A stretch of DNA of 64,000 nt from Amycolatopsis pithecellobii (GTDB lineage: Bacteria > Actinomycetota > Actinomycetes > Mycobacteriales > Pseudonocardiaceae): NCBI RefSeq assembly GCF_009707865.1, contig NZ_WMBA01000033.1, positions 1-64,000 on the forward strand. Direction: 5' to 3'. The first letter of the stretch is position 1, and every line of letters starts with the position of its first letter. Below are positions 51,300 through 60,273 of this stretch, one piece after another. The translations under genes and the position numbers were made by a program. Under the pieces are notes generated by a model. The model did not search any database and was not told the DNA's origin. It saw only the letters and a list, made by a program, of their open reading frames with translations.

Positions 51300-54200
51300 T
51301 CAAGAGTAGACGCCTTCCGGAACCCGGGTGTGGACGCGACCGTCGCGGACCTCCAGCACCACGTCGGCCTCGGCCGCTTCGTCCGGTTGGTGCGTCACCC
51401 GGACGACGGTGTGTCCGGCGAGTGCGGTGCGAAGATTCGAGAGCAGCGCTCTCGACGTCTGCTCATCGATGTGAGCAGTGATCTCGTCGAGGAGCACCAG
51501 CCTCGATTTCGGCGCCGCAACCAGGGCGCGCGCGAGCGCGAGGCGTTGTGCCTGACCACCGGACAGACCGCTGCCCGCGCTGGTGAGCATGGTGTCGAGT
51601 GGCAGGTCGAGACAGACGAGGCGCAAGGCTTCGGTGAGTTGCGCGTCGGTCGCGTGCGGGTCGGCGAGCCGGAGGTTTTCCGCGACGGTCGTCGACACCA
51701 GTTGCGGGTCCTGGGGTGCCCAAGCGATCTCGGCGGGGACGATCGCGTGCTGCGGCGTGAGGAAACCCAGGAGCGCGGCCAGCAGCGTGGATTTCCCCGC
51801 GCCCGATTCGCCGACCACCGCCACCTGCGTGCCGTCGGGTATCTCCAGATCGACGTCGCGCAGGACCGGTTCCCCTTGGGGCCACGCGATATCGCCACGC
51901 AACACGACGTGTTCGCCACGTTCGGGTTGCGCGACCGGCGGCGGCTCGATGTCCAACCGCGCGCGGGCGCCACGCAGCGTGTCCCATTGCTGGACGACGG
52001 GCGGCAGCATGGCGAGGACCTCCGCGAGTGCGAGCGGAACCAGTGCGACGACGGGCACGAGCGCGGCGTCGAGGCGGCCGGCCGCGAGCCAGGTGCCGGC
52101 GACGGCGGCCAGCCCGGTGAGCAGGACGATGAAACCGTCGGCGGCACCGGCGCCGAACGCCTGCCGCCGCGCCTTGGCGACGAGTTCGGTGTCAAGTGCG
52201 GCGAGCTCGGCGCGGCGGGTGCGGTAGCGGTCGAAGGCCAGCAGCTCGGCGGCGGTTTCGAACAGGTCAAGCACCTTGGCGTGCACGGCGCGGCGGCCGT
52301 CCGCGAGCGCGGAGGTCGCGCGGCGTTCGAGCCGCAGGGCGAGCAGTGGTCCCGCCACGGCCCCGAGCAGCACAGCGACCGCGAGCACGATTCCCGCTGC
52401 CGGCAAGAGGATCGTCTGCACGATGATCGCGCAGACCAGCACGATGGCGGCGACGAGTGGCGGGGTGAACACGCGGGGCAACAGGTCGCGGACAGTGTCG
52501 ACGTCGGTGACGAGCCGTCGCTGACTTTCGCCGTGCCGGAGGCTGTGCGCGGGTCCCAGGCGTACCAAGGTGTTCCACAGATCGACACGCAACCGTCCGG
52601 CGATCCGGAACGCCGCGTCATGGGTGGTGAGGCGCTCGGCGTAACGGAGAACGGCCCGGCCGAGCCCGAAGGCCCGCACGCCCACGACGGCCACGGTGAG
52701 GGTCAAAATGGGCGGCTGCTGCGCGGCTTTGGCGATCAGCCAGCCGGAGGTCGCAGTCAACGCGAGACCGGCGACGAGTGCGAGCGCCCCGAGGAGCGCG
52801 CCGGCGAGAAAGCGCTTTCCGACGAGCCGGCGATGCACGGTTGCTGATGGAGACGCCTCCGGGACGGCAGCTCTTGGTGCCACCGGTGCCGCTGGTTGCG
52901 GCGCCGGTTCGGCAGTGTGGTCCGCACGGTGATGGGCGGCGATCACCACCGCGGCGCCCCGACGGCGGGCGTCGTCGATGGCGGCCATGACGCGGGCGGC
53001 GTTGTCGGCGTCGAGGTGGGCGGTCGGCTCGTCGAGCAGGAGCAGCCACGCATCACGGCGCGTCAGTGCCCTGGCGACCGCGACCCGCTGCCGCTGGCCG
53101 AGGGACAGCTGATCCAAGCGCGCGGACTCCAGGCCCGCGAGGTTCAGCTCGGCAAGTAACTCCGGCCGCACACTGTCGAGCTCCTCGCGCACCGTTTCGC
53201 TGGTGAACACCGGCGACTGCGGCACCCAGGCGACGCCACGCCGGAACAGCGGCATCCGGACATCCCGGAGCTCGACGTCCGAAATGGTGACGCTGCCACC
53301 GGCGGGTCGCACGAATCCCAGCAGCACCGCGAGGGTCGTCGATTTCCCGGCGCCGCTCGGCGAGCGCAGCCACGTGATCTCGCCGGGCCGCACGACAAAC
53401 GACTCCCCGTCCGGCGCGAAACCGTTGCGGCGCAGCACTTTCAGCCCGTCGACGCGGATCTCGCCTGGCTCGGGGACCACCGTGCCGCCGGGAATGGCAG
53501 GCTGCGCAAGGACATCAGTTACCCGGCGCACCGCCTCCACCCCGTCCTCGCTCGCGTGGAAAGCCGCGCCGACCGAGCGCAATGGCTGGTAGCACTCGGG
53601 AGCGAGGATCAGGACGCCGAGGCCGATCGCGAGTGGCAGGTCACCCGCGACGAGCCGGACGCCGATGAGGACCGCCACCAGCGCCACCGACAACGTCGCC
53701 GCCAGTTCCAGCACGAACGCCGACGAGAACGCGACTTTGAGGGTTCGCACGGTGGCGCGGCGATGCCGTTCGGAAACCAGCCGGACGGTTTCGGCTTGCG
53801 CCTCCGCCCGCCGGAACGCCGCGAGCACGGGCAGTGCCCGCACAAGTTCCAGCAGCTGCCCGGAAAGCCGGTGCAACGCGTCGGTCGCGGCGGCCGAGCG
53901 GGCGGCGGTGTACTTGCCGACGAGGATCGCGAACAGCGGCAGCAACGGCACGGTCAGCGCGATGATCACCGCGGACGGCCAGTCGGCGAACAGGATCGCC
54001 GCACCGGCACCCAGTGGGACGACCGCGGCGGTCACCAGCGCGGGCAGATACTCGGTGAAGTAGGCGTCGAGCGCGTCAAGTCCCCTGGTGGCCAAGGCAG
54101 TCAGCTGCGCGGGGCCTCGCTCGGCAAGCCATTCCGGACCGAGGCCGAGCGCGTGGTCGACGGTTTTCGCGCGCAGCTCCTCCTTGGCCCCGGCGGCCGC

Positions 54201-54506
54201 GCGGGCGGCGACCACGCGCATCGCCCACGTGATCAGCGCGCGGGCGAGTACCACGGCGGCGAGCGCGGCCAGTTCAGCAGCCGGCAATGGATGGGCGGCG
54301 ATGATGGTCGCGCAGGCCGACGCGAGCAGGAAGGCTTGTGCCACCAGCGCGGCGGCGTTGAGCAGGGCAAGGAATGCGGCGAGGGCAAGCGCCCGGCGCG
54401 CGGCCGCGGAAAGTGCGGGCAGCGCGCCGAGCGGTCCCTTTCCCGGACGCACCGTGTCCATTGTGGACACTTTGGCGGGAAGGGCGGTGCGGCCGGGAAA
54501 GCTCAT
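51300..54506 (-). CDS. cydDC: Fused CydD-CydC ABC transporter
   Basis: 1068 residues, start set by ATGA overlap with cydB. Two full ABC half-transporters in one chain. The N-terminal half has six helices, Walker A SPSGAGKSTTLA, signature LSLGQRQRVAVARAL and Walker B LLLLDEPTAHLD. After a linker, the second membrane domain has Walker A GESGAGKSTLLA and signature LSGGQAQRLALARAL. CydDC exports glutathione/cysteine and related reductants and is needed to assemble cytochrome bd. The single-chain form is common in actinomycetes. Confidence 0.92.
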   Translation of the reverse strand: MSFPGRTALPAKVSTMDTVRPGKGPLGALPALSAAARRALALAAFLALLNAAALVAQAFLLASACATIIAAHPLPAAELAALAAVVLARALITWAMRVVAARAAAGAKEELRAKTVDHALGLGPEWLAERGPAQLTALATRGLDALDAYFTEYLPALVTAAVVPLGAGAAILFADWPSAVIIALTVPLLPLFAILVGKYTAARSAAATDALHRLSGQLLELVRALPVLAAFRRAEAQAETVRLVSERHRRATVRTLKVAFSSAFVLELAATLSVALVAVLIGVRLVAGDLPLAIGLGVLILAPECYQPLRSVGAAFHASEDGVEAVRRVTDVLAQPAIPGGTVVPEPGEIRVDGLKVLRRNGFAPDGESFVVRPGEITWLRSPSGAGKSTTLAVLLGFVRPAGGSVTISDVELRDVRMPLFRRGVAWVPQSPVFTSETVREELDSVRPELLAELNLAGLESARLDQLSLGQRQRVAVARALTRRDAWLLLLDEPTAHLDADNAARVMAAIDDARRRGAAVVIAAHHRADHTAEPAPQPAAPVAPRAAVPEASPSATVHRRLVGKRFLAGALLGALALVAGLALTATSGWLIAKAAQQPPILTLTVAVVGVRAFGLGRAVLRYAERLTTHDAAFRIAGRLRVDLWNTLVRLGPAHSLRHGESQRRLVTDVDTVRDLLPRVFTPPLVAAIVLVCAIIVQTILLPAAGIVLAVAVLLGAVAGPLLALRLERRATSALADGRRAVHAKVLDLFETAAELLAFDRYRTRRAELAALDTELVAKARRQAFGAGAADGFIVLLTGLAAVAGTWLAAGRLDAALVPVVALVPLALAEVLAMLPPVVQQWDTLRGARARLDIEPPPVAQPERGEHVVLRGDIAWPQGEPVLRDVDLEIPDGTQVAVVGESGAGKSTLLAALLGFLTPQHAIVPAEIAWAPQDPQLVSTTVAENLRLADPHATDAQLTEALRLVCLDLPLDTMLTSAGSGLSGGQAQRLALARALVAAPKSRLVLLDEITAHIDEQTSRALLSNLRTALAGHTVVRVTHQPDEAAEADVVLEVRDGRVHTRVPEGVYS

Positions 54507-55510
54507 GGGGTGTGCACCGGTGGGATATGGGTGACGCTGATGCGTTTGCGGAACACCCAGTACGTCCAGCCCTGGTAGACGAGCACGGCGGGAGCGCCGA
54601 ACGCGCCGATCCAGGTCATGACTCCCAGGGTGTAGTGACTCGACGCGGCGTTCGTGACGGTCAACGAGTTCGCTGGGTCCACAGTGGACGGGAGCACGTC
54701 CGGGTAGAGCGCGCCGAACATGGTCACGACGGCCGCCGCGATGGTCACCCCCAGCGCGGCGAACGCCTGACCGTCGCGGTCGGCGACCAGCCTGACCCAG
54801 GCGATGGCCGCGGCGACGAGCGCGATCACGAGCGGCACGACTGTCCACAATGCACCGTCGCGGACCTGCACGATCAGCAGCAGGGCGACAAGTGGGGCGA
54901 GCGCGGCGGGGAGCAGCCGGATGGCCAGCCGACGGGCACGTTCCCGCAGTTCACCGCCGGTCTTGAGGGCGAGGAACGCCGCGCCGTGCACGAGCGAGAA
55001 TCCGGTGACGGCGAGCGCGCCGAGCACGGTGTCCCAGCGGAAGGCCTCGAACGCCGACCCGATCCGGTCGCCGCGCGCGTCGAGTGGCAGGCCGAGCACG
55101 GTGGTGGTGAGCAGCAACCCGACCCCGAACGGCGGTACCCAGGAGCCGATCATGATCACCCGGTCCCAGGTGCGGCGCCAGCGAGCCGAGTCGACCTTGC
55201 CGCGGTACTCGAACGCGACCCCGCGCCCGATCAGGGCGAGCAGCACGAGCAGCAACGGCAGGTACGCGCCGGAGAAGAGCGAGGCATACCAGCCGGGGAA
55301 CGCGGCGAAGGTCGCCCCGGCGGCGACGATGATCCACACCTCGTTGCCGTCCCACACGGGCCCGATCGTGTTGATCATGACCCGGCGCTCGGTGTCGTCG
55401 CGTCCGAGCACCGGCAGCAACATGCCGACGCCGAAGTCGAACCCTTCGAGGAACAGGTAGCCGAGCCAGAAGAACACGATGATGCAGAACCACAGGGTTT
55501 CGAGGCTCAT
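54503..55510 (-). CDS. cydB: Cytochrome bd oxidase subunit II
   Basis: 335 residues, polytopic. The N-terminus LETLWFCIIVFFWLGYLFLEGFDFGVG and GPVWDGNEVWIIVAAGATFAAFPGWY near 50-75 are CydB hallmarks. It completes the quinol oxidase with CydA and overlaps cydDC by 4 bp. Upstream is a 72-bp gap to cydA with two DnaA-box-like sequences. Confidence 0.93.
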   Translation of the reverse strand: MSLETLWFCIIVFFWLGYLFLEGFDFGVGMLLPVLGRDDTERRVMINTIGPVWDGNEVWIIVAAGATFAAFPGWYASLFSGAYLPLLLVLLALIGRGVAFEYRGKVDSARWRRTWDRVIMIGSWVPPFGVGLLLTTTVLGLPLDARGDRIGSAFEAFRWDTVLGALAVTGFSLVHGAAFLALKTGGELRERARRLAIRLLPAALAPLVALLLIVQVRDGALWTVVPLVIALVAAAIAWVRLVADRDGQAFAALGVTIAAAVVTMFGALYPDVLPSTVDPANSLTVTNAASSHYTLGVMTWIGAFGAPAVLVYQGWTYWVFRKRISVTHIPPVHTP

Positions 55511-55525
55511 CGCTCCTCCACAGGG

Positions 55526-55565
55526 TTATCCACAATCTTGTGCACAGGTGCCTGAGTTATCCACA
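55526..55565. promoter_or_regulatory. Two DnaA-box-like sequences between cydA and cydB
   Basis: TTATCCACA occurs at 55526-55534 and again, in the same orientation, at 55557-55565. This is the classic DnaA 9-mer. TTGTGCACA-like sequence lies between them. They fill much of the 72-bp cydA-cydB gap. Two exact copies in 40 bp is unlikely by chance at this GC content; whether DnaA binds is unknown, and no AT-rich unwinding element or replication gene is near. Confidence 0.5.
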
Positions 55566-55582
55566 TCGCGCAGGCCAGCCCC

Positions 55583-57082
55583 CTAATAGGCGAAGGCGAG
55601 TGAGTCGCCAGAGCCGGAGTCAGAACCCTTGTCCTGCTTGGGTTCCGGCGGAGGCGGCAGCACGCCTTCGATCCCGCCACGGACGTACTTGCGCACGAGG
55701 AACACCTCGACCACCCCGAGCGCCAGGTACAACACGCCCAGCGACACCAGCGACGTCCACACCTCGCCGACCGAAAGGTTCGACACGGCGCGCGCGGTGA
55801 ACATCCACACCCCGTCCACCCCGGACGGGTTCGGCGCCACGACGAACGGCTGTCTGCCCATCTCGGTGAAGATCCAGCCCGCGCTGTTGCCGATATACGG
55901 CGTCGCGATACCCAACAGCACCAGCCGCGGGAACCACTTGGACTCCGGGATGCGGTCGCGGCGCGTGACCCACAGGGCCAGCACACCGATCCCCGCCCCG
56001 ATGGCACCGAACCCGATCATCGCCCGGAAACCCCAGTAGGTCACCGGCAGGTTCGGCACGTAGTCGATCGGCTTCCCGGCCAGCGGACCCAGCGCCGGAT
56101 CGTCCGGGTAGTTCGTTCCGTACTTCGCCTGGTACTGCCCGATCAGATCCTCAACACCTGTCACCTGCGTCTTGAAATCGTTGTGTGCCAGGAAGGACAA
56201 CAGCGCCGGCACGGTGAAGGTCTTGACGCTCTCACAGTTTCTCGACGACACGTCACCGATCGCGATGATCGAGAAGCTCGCCGGCTGTTCGGTGTGGCAC
56301 AACGCCTCCGCCGACGCCATCTTCATCGGCTGCTGCTGGAACATCAGCTTGCCCTGCTGGTCACCGGTGATCGCGAGGACCGCGAACGCCACCACCCCGA
56401 CCCACCCGCCGAGCCGCAGCGAAGTCCGCCACGTCGCGCGGTGCTCGTCGTCGGTGTTGCGCTTGCGCCACAGGTGCCACCCGGCGACACCGACGATGAA
56501 CGCGGCGGCGACCGAGAACGCGCCGGCGACAGTGTGCGGGATCGCAGCGAGCGCGGTGTTGTTCGTCAGCACCGCCCAGATCGACCGCATCGTCGGCTTC
56601 CCGTTGACGAGATCCACCCCGACGGGATGCTGCATCCACGAGTTCGCCGCCAGGATGAAGTACGCGGACGCGACCGTCGCGAGCGAGAACGCCCACGCGC
56701 ACGCCAGGTGCACCTTCTTCGGCAGCCGGCCCCAGCCGAAGATCCACAACCCGAGGAAGGTCGACTCGACGAAAAACGCGACCAGCCCCTCCATCGCGAG
56801 CGGGGCGCCGAACACGTCGCCGACGAACCGCGAGTAGGCGTTCCAGTTCATCCCGAACTGGAATTCCTGCACGATGCCCGTCACCACGCCCATCGCGAAG
56901 TTGACCAGCAGCAGCTTGCCCCAGAACTTGGTCATCTCGTAGTAGCGCCGGTGCCCGGTAAGCACCCACGCCGTCTGCATGCCCGCGACCAGCACGGACA
57001 GCCCGATCGTCAGCGGCACCATGAGGAAGTGGTAGACGGTCGTGATCCCGAACTGCCACCTCGCCAGCTGGAGTACGTCCAC
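55583..57082 (-). CDS. cydA: Cytochrome bd oxidase subunit I
   Basis: 499 residues. MDVLQLARWQFGITTVYHFLMVPLTIG contains the haem ligand His18. Further ligands lie around IPHTVAGAFSVAA (near 186) and the later Met in the helix before the Q-loop; GRQPFVV and TARAVSNLS are conserved. The Q-loop is of the short type. It oxidises quinol and reduces oxygen to water with high affinity. It starts the cydABDC-kinase operon. Confidence 0.94.
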   Translation of the reverse strand: MDVLQLARWQFGITTVYHFLMVPLTIGLSVLVAGMQTAWVLTGHRRYYEMTKFWGKLLLVNFAMGVVTGIVQEFQFGMNWNAYSRFVGDVFGAPLAMEGLVAFFVESTFLGLWIFGWGRLPKKVHLACAWAFSLATVASAYFILAANSWMQHPVGVDLVNGKPTMRSIWAVLTNNTALAAIPHTVAGAFSVAAAFIVGVAGWHLWRKRNTDDEHRATWRTSLRLGGWVGVVAFAVLAITGDQQGKLMFQQQPMKMASAEALCHTEQPASFSIIAIGDVSSRNCESVKTFTVPALLSFLAHNDFKTQVTGVEDLIGQYQAKYGTNYPDDPALGPLAGKPIDYVPNLPVTYWGFRAMIGFGAIGAGIGVLALWVTRRDRIPESKWFPRLVLLGIATPYIGNSAGWIFTEMGRQPFVVAPNPSGVDGVWMFTARAVSNLSVGEVWTSLVSLGVLYLALGVVEVFLVRKYVRGGIEGVLPPPPEPKQDKGSDSGSGDSLAFAY

Positions 57083-57138
57083 GACTCCAGCCTGCTCACG
57101 CGCGCGGGCGCGCGTCAGGTCCCTCGGTCCTGATCTCG

Positions 57139-57156
57139 CCGGGACCTAGGTCCCGG
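57139..57156. promoter_or_regulatory. DevR/DosR-type palindrome upstream of cydA
   Basis: CCGGGACCTAGGTCCCGG is an 18-bp perfect palindrome with the DosR layout GGGAC-N4-GTCCC, 56 bp before the cydA start. A weaker related sequence (AGGTCCCTCGGTCCT) lies nearer cydA at about 57117-57131, which fits the paired sites usual for DosR. It suits induction of cytochrome bd by low oxygen through the regulator at 44217 and the kinase in the operon. Confidence 0.65.
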
Positions 57157-57293
57157 CCGCGCCGGAAAAGCGGTTTCGGCGCGCCGAAAAAACAATTCCA
57201 CCGGCGGCTCAACCATCAATTCGCATTTCCCATCTGCTCGCATTTTCCGGGAATCACCTTTACCGTTGCAGTGAAAGGGGGAAAAGACCCGCG

Positions 57294-57896
57294 ATGAGCA
57301 CCGCACTGCTGGCACTGGTCAGCGCGTTCGCCCTGGTACTGGTGGTGGAACTACCAGACAAGACCCTGGTCGCGACACTCGTGCTGACCACGCGATTCCG
57401 CGCATGGCCGGTATTCACCGGCGTCGCCGTCGCATTCGCCGTGCAATGTGCCGTCGCCGTTCTGTTCGGGCATGCGCTCACTTTGCTGCCGGACAACGTG
57501 GTGGCCGGTGTGGTCGCCGCGTTGTTCGGGCTCGGCGCCTTCATGCTGCTGCGGGAGGGCTTCGCGGCCGGTGGTGGCGAGGAGGACGCGTCCCGGTCCG
57601 GACCGCGCCCGGCCACCTTCCTGCGGTCCGCGGTGACCTCGTTCGGTGTCCTGTTCGCCGCCGAATGGGGCGACGCCTCGCAACTCGCGACGGCCGGGCT
57701 CACCGCACGTTACGGGCAGCCGGTCGCCGTGGCGGTCGGCGCGTTCGCCGCGCTGATCGCGGTCGCCGGGATCGCGGTGTTCGTGGGCCAGAAGATCCGC
57801 AGCCGGATCCGGCCGAAGCTGATCCAGCGCGCCGCCGGGTTCGTCTTCACCGGCCTCGCGCTCGTCGCGCTGTGGCAGGCGGTAAGCGCTAGCTGA
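57294..57896 (+). CDS. TMEM165/GDT1 (UPF0016) family cation exporter
   Basis: 200 residues with six hydrophobic segments in two inverted halves. The family motif E-x-G-D-(K/R)-(T/S) appears as VVELPDKTLVATL near 18-30 (Gly replaced by Pro) and AAEWGDASQLATAGL near 120-134. Relatives export Mn2+ or Ca2+ in exchange for protons. A strong AAAGGGGG precedes the ATG. The 3' end overlaps the IclR gene by 8 bp, convergent. Confidence 0.87.
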   Translation: MSTALLALVSAFALVLVVELPDKTLVATLVLTTRFRAWPVFTGVAVAFAVQCAVAVLFGHALTLLPDNVVAGVVAALFGLGAFMLLREGFAAGGGEEDASRSGPRPATFLRSAVTSFGVLFAAEWGDASQLATAGLTARYGQPVAVAVGAFAALIAVAGIAVFVGQKIRSRIRPKLIQRAAGFVFTGLALVALWQAVSAS

Positions 57897-58518
57897 GTGC
57901 GGCCGCCAGTTCCGCGGCGGCCTCGACCACTTGCGGCCCCACGGTTTCCGCCCTGATGGTGCCCAGCGCCACCACACCGACACTCGCCCGCAGCCCCGGC
58001 ACGCCCCGCACGGGGGCAGCCAGCCCGGCGACCCCGTGCTGCACCTCCCCCTTCGACGTGGCCCAGGCCCGGCTGCCCTGGCGCAGCGTCAGCGCTTTGC
58101 CCGCCGCGCCGACGCCAATCGGCTGCCGGACCCCGACCCGGTAGGCCACGTGCAGGTTCGTCCACGACGGTTCGACGACCACCACCGACTCGACCTCGTC
58201 GCCCTCGGCGATCGACAGGTGCGCGGTCGCACCCGAGGATTCCGCCAGCGCCCGCAACGCCGGGCGCGCCACCTCACGCAACTGTGGGACGACCTGCCCG
58301 GCCAGTCGCAGCACGCCGACGCCGAGGCGGACCTTGCTGCCGTCGCGGCGGACAAGGCCCCGCTCGGACAGCGGCACCAGCAGCCGGTACACCGCCGCAC
58401 GACTCGCGCCGATGCTCGCCGCGAGCTCGGAGATGGTGGTCGCCTCGGCACCCGCGTCGGCCACCGCCTGCAGCAGCGCCAGCCCGCGGTCGAGGGTGAG
58501 CGACCCCTCTGCGGTCAC
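57889..58518 (-). CDS. IclR-family transcription regulator
   Basis: 209 residues from a GTG at 58518 that overlaps the upstream stop (GTGA). The helix-turn-helix is at about 25-60 (ISELAASIGASRAAVYRLLVPL). The effector domain follows with SVVVVEP, VGAAGKALTL near 135 and VRGVPGLRASVGVV near 165. It is short for IclR (about 250 is usual). It is translationally coupled to the conserved unknown gene and probably controls it or a related catabolic gene. Confidence 0.85.
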   Translation of the reverse strand: MTAEGSLTLDRGLALLQAVADAGAEATTISELAASIGASRAAVYRLLVPLSERGLVRRDGSKVRLGVGVLRLAGQVVPQLREVARPALRALAESSGATAHLSIAEGDEVESVVVVEPSWTNLHVAYRVGVRQPIGVGAAGKALTLRQGSRAWATSKGEVQHGVAGLAAPVRGVPGLRASVGVVALGTIRAETVGPQVVEAAAELAAALS

Positions 58519-59381
58519 AGCAGCCCGAGCGCCTCGAGATCGGCGACCGGCTCGGTGAAACTCGCGGACGCGTAGGAAGCGAACGACGCGCGTACCGCCT
58601 TCGCCGCCTGTTCCGACAGCCCGCGCGCCTCGTCCGCGAGCTGCTGCTCGTCGGTCGAGGAAAGCGCTTGCCGCACGTCGCCGCCCGATAACGAACGCGC
58701 GACCGCGACCAGCAGGTTCAGGAAGCCGTGATGCTCGATGCCCGTCTCCGGGTCCAGGTGACGGACCGCGCGGTGCAGGCTGTTGGTCGCCTTGAACGAC
58801 GCGCCGGTGGCGCCGCCCAGCACGGCAAGGAAATCGGCGACCTCGTCGATGCTCGGAAAGTTTTCGCTCGACACTCCACCGCAGCGGATCTTCGGCCAGC
58901 TGCCGTGCTCGATCACCTTGCGCACCCCGTCGAGCCACCCCACTCCCCGGCGCGGCTCGACGACGCGGATCACGTCCTCCGGCACGAATTCCGACACCCG
59001 CTCCAGCCACACTTCGTCCACATCGGACGGTGCGGGCATCTCCACCATGCGCAGCGAAAGCAGTTCGCTGCGGGACTCGACGATCGAAATCGCCTTCGGC
59101 ACCCCGCCGAGCCCGGTGTCGATGATGAGCGAAAGGGGCAGGGGCTGCTTCGGCTTCACCTTGATCAGTTCGGTGATGAGCTCCGGCAGGCGCGAGGCCT
59201 GGCAAAGGAAGACGCCGAGGAGCCCGGCGTGGTCCCCGGCCCGCGCGGCGAAATGTGCCCGGAGCGCATCAGGCATCGTCGCGGTACCTGGCGGGAACAG
59301 CGCCGAGTCGTCGACAAGCCGCGCGAAGAGGGGAGGAATTCCACGGGGGCCGGGGGGCGTGAGTTCCACAGCGCTTGACAC
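58515..59381 (-). CDS. Conserved actinobacterial protein of unknown function
   Basis: About 288 residues from a GTG at 59381; GTG 59390 and a longer frame to 59465 are alternatives, and no start has a good ribosome-binding site, so the mRNA may be leaderless. It has no signal peptide or membrane helix. Recognisable stretches are LIIDTGLGGVPKAI near 85, a likely TIM-barrel-like strand KIRCGGVSSENFPSIDEVADFL near 172-193 and GASFKATNSLHRAVRH near 202. The barrel-like pattern suggests an enzyme; I do not recognise the family. Confidence 0.65.
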   Translation of the reverse strand: MSSAVELTPPGPRGIPPLFARLVDDSALFPPGTATMPDALRAHFAARAGDHAGLLGVFLCQASRLPELITELIKVKPKQPLPLSLIIDTGLGGVPKAISIVESRSELLSLRMVEMPAPSDVDEVWLERVSEFVPEDVIRVVEPRRGVGWLDGVRKVIEHGSWPKIRCGGVSSENFPSIDEVADFLAVLGGATGASFKATNSLHRAVRHLDPETGIEHHGFLNLLVAVARSLSGGDVRQALSSTDEQQLADEARGLSEQAAKAVRASFASYASASFTEPVADLEALGLL

Positions 59382-59466
59382 AAGGGACACGCTAGTAGCG
59401 TACGACAACCGGACACACGGGTCCGCAGGCCGGACACACACAGGCTCACTTCCCCTTTCCCGCAAT

Positions 59467-59485
59467 GTAGGTTAGGCTCACCTAA
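59467..59485 (+). promoter_or_regulatory. IdeR/DmdR iron box upstream of the DUF2470 gene
   Basis: GTAGGTTAGGCTCACCTAA differs from the iron-box consensus TTAGGTTAGGCTAACCTAA at two positions. It lies 14 bp before the GTG at 59500 and overlaps the expected promoter or leader. With iron the repressor should switch the gene off. Confidence 0.8.
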
Positions 59486-59499
59486 CTAGGAGGTGGCTC

Positions 59500-60273
59500 G
59501 TGACTCAGGCTTCAACCCGTCGACCGCCCGCACCGGCACCGGCTGAGCGCGCCAAGACGATCGCCGTCCGCGACTGTGGCAGCTCGCTCGTCCCGACCGG
59601 CCCCAGCGACGGTGCGCGTGTCGTGCCCGAGCTGCACCACGTGCACACCAGCGGGAGCGTGAGCATCCTGCTGCCCGACGGGCACCCACTGCTGACGAGG
59701 GCCGCCGACGCCGAGGTCGCCGTGATGCTGGAACTCACCGATCACGCCCCGGTCGAGCTGCGCGAACCGGTGCGCGGGCTGCTGTGGATCACCGGCTGGC
59801 TCCGGCCGCTCGGCCACGCCGCCGCGCGTGCCCGTGCCGTCGCGATCGCCGAGACCAGGCCGGATCACCGGCTGCTCGATCTCGGTCACGGGATGAGCCT
59901 GCTGCGTCTCACCCCGGCCTCCCTCGTGCTCGCCGACGCCGAGGGCACGCATTCCCTGCGGCCACACATGTTCAGCGCGGCGAGCCCGGACCCGTTCGCC
60001 GAGTACGAGACCACCTGGTTACGGCATCTCGACCAGGAGCACGCCGACGTCGTCGCGGACCTGGCCAGGCATGTGCCGGAGGAACTGCGCGGCGGGCACA
60101 TCCGCCCGCTCGGGCTCGACCGGTTCGGCCTGCGGCTGCGGGTCGAGACCGGCACCGAGGACCACGACGTCCGGCTGGCGTTCTCGCGGCCGGTGTCGGA
60201 TCCGGCGGAGCTCGGCAGCGAGATGCGCCGCCTCGTAGGCTGTCCTTTCCTTGCGCGGCAACACAAAGGCTAG
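59500..60273 (+). CDS. DUF2470 domain protein (HugZ-like), iron-regulated
   Basis: 257 residues from a GTG with AGGAGG upstream. A split-barrel FMN-binding-like N-terminal half (LPDGHPLLTR, GLLWITGWLRPL) is followed by the DUF2470 region near 170-245: HLDQEHADVVADLARHVPE and IRPLGLDRFGLRLRVET. Relatives take part in haem utilisation. The iron box makes a role in iron or haem acquisition likely. The end overlaps the PPOX gene by 4 bp, convergent. Confidence 0.83.
   Translation: MTQASTRRPPAPAPAERAKTIAVRDCGSSLVPTGPSDGARVVPELHHVHTSGSVSILLPDGHPLLTRAADAEVAVMLELTDHAPVELREPVRGLLWITGWLRPLGHAAARARAVAIAETRPDHRLLDLGHGMSLLRLTPASLVLADAEGTHSLRPHMFSAASPDPFAEYETTWLRHLDQEHADVVADLARHVPEELRGGHIRPLGLDRFGLRLRVETGTEDHDVRLAFSRPVSDPAELGSEMRRLVGCPFLARQHKG

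Noticed and set aside
51297-52847. Long plus-strand open frame opposite CydDC
   Set aside because: Antisense shadow of a well-conserved transporter; no start signal and unusual composition.
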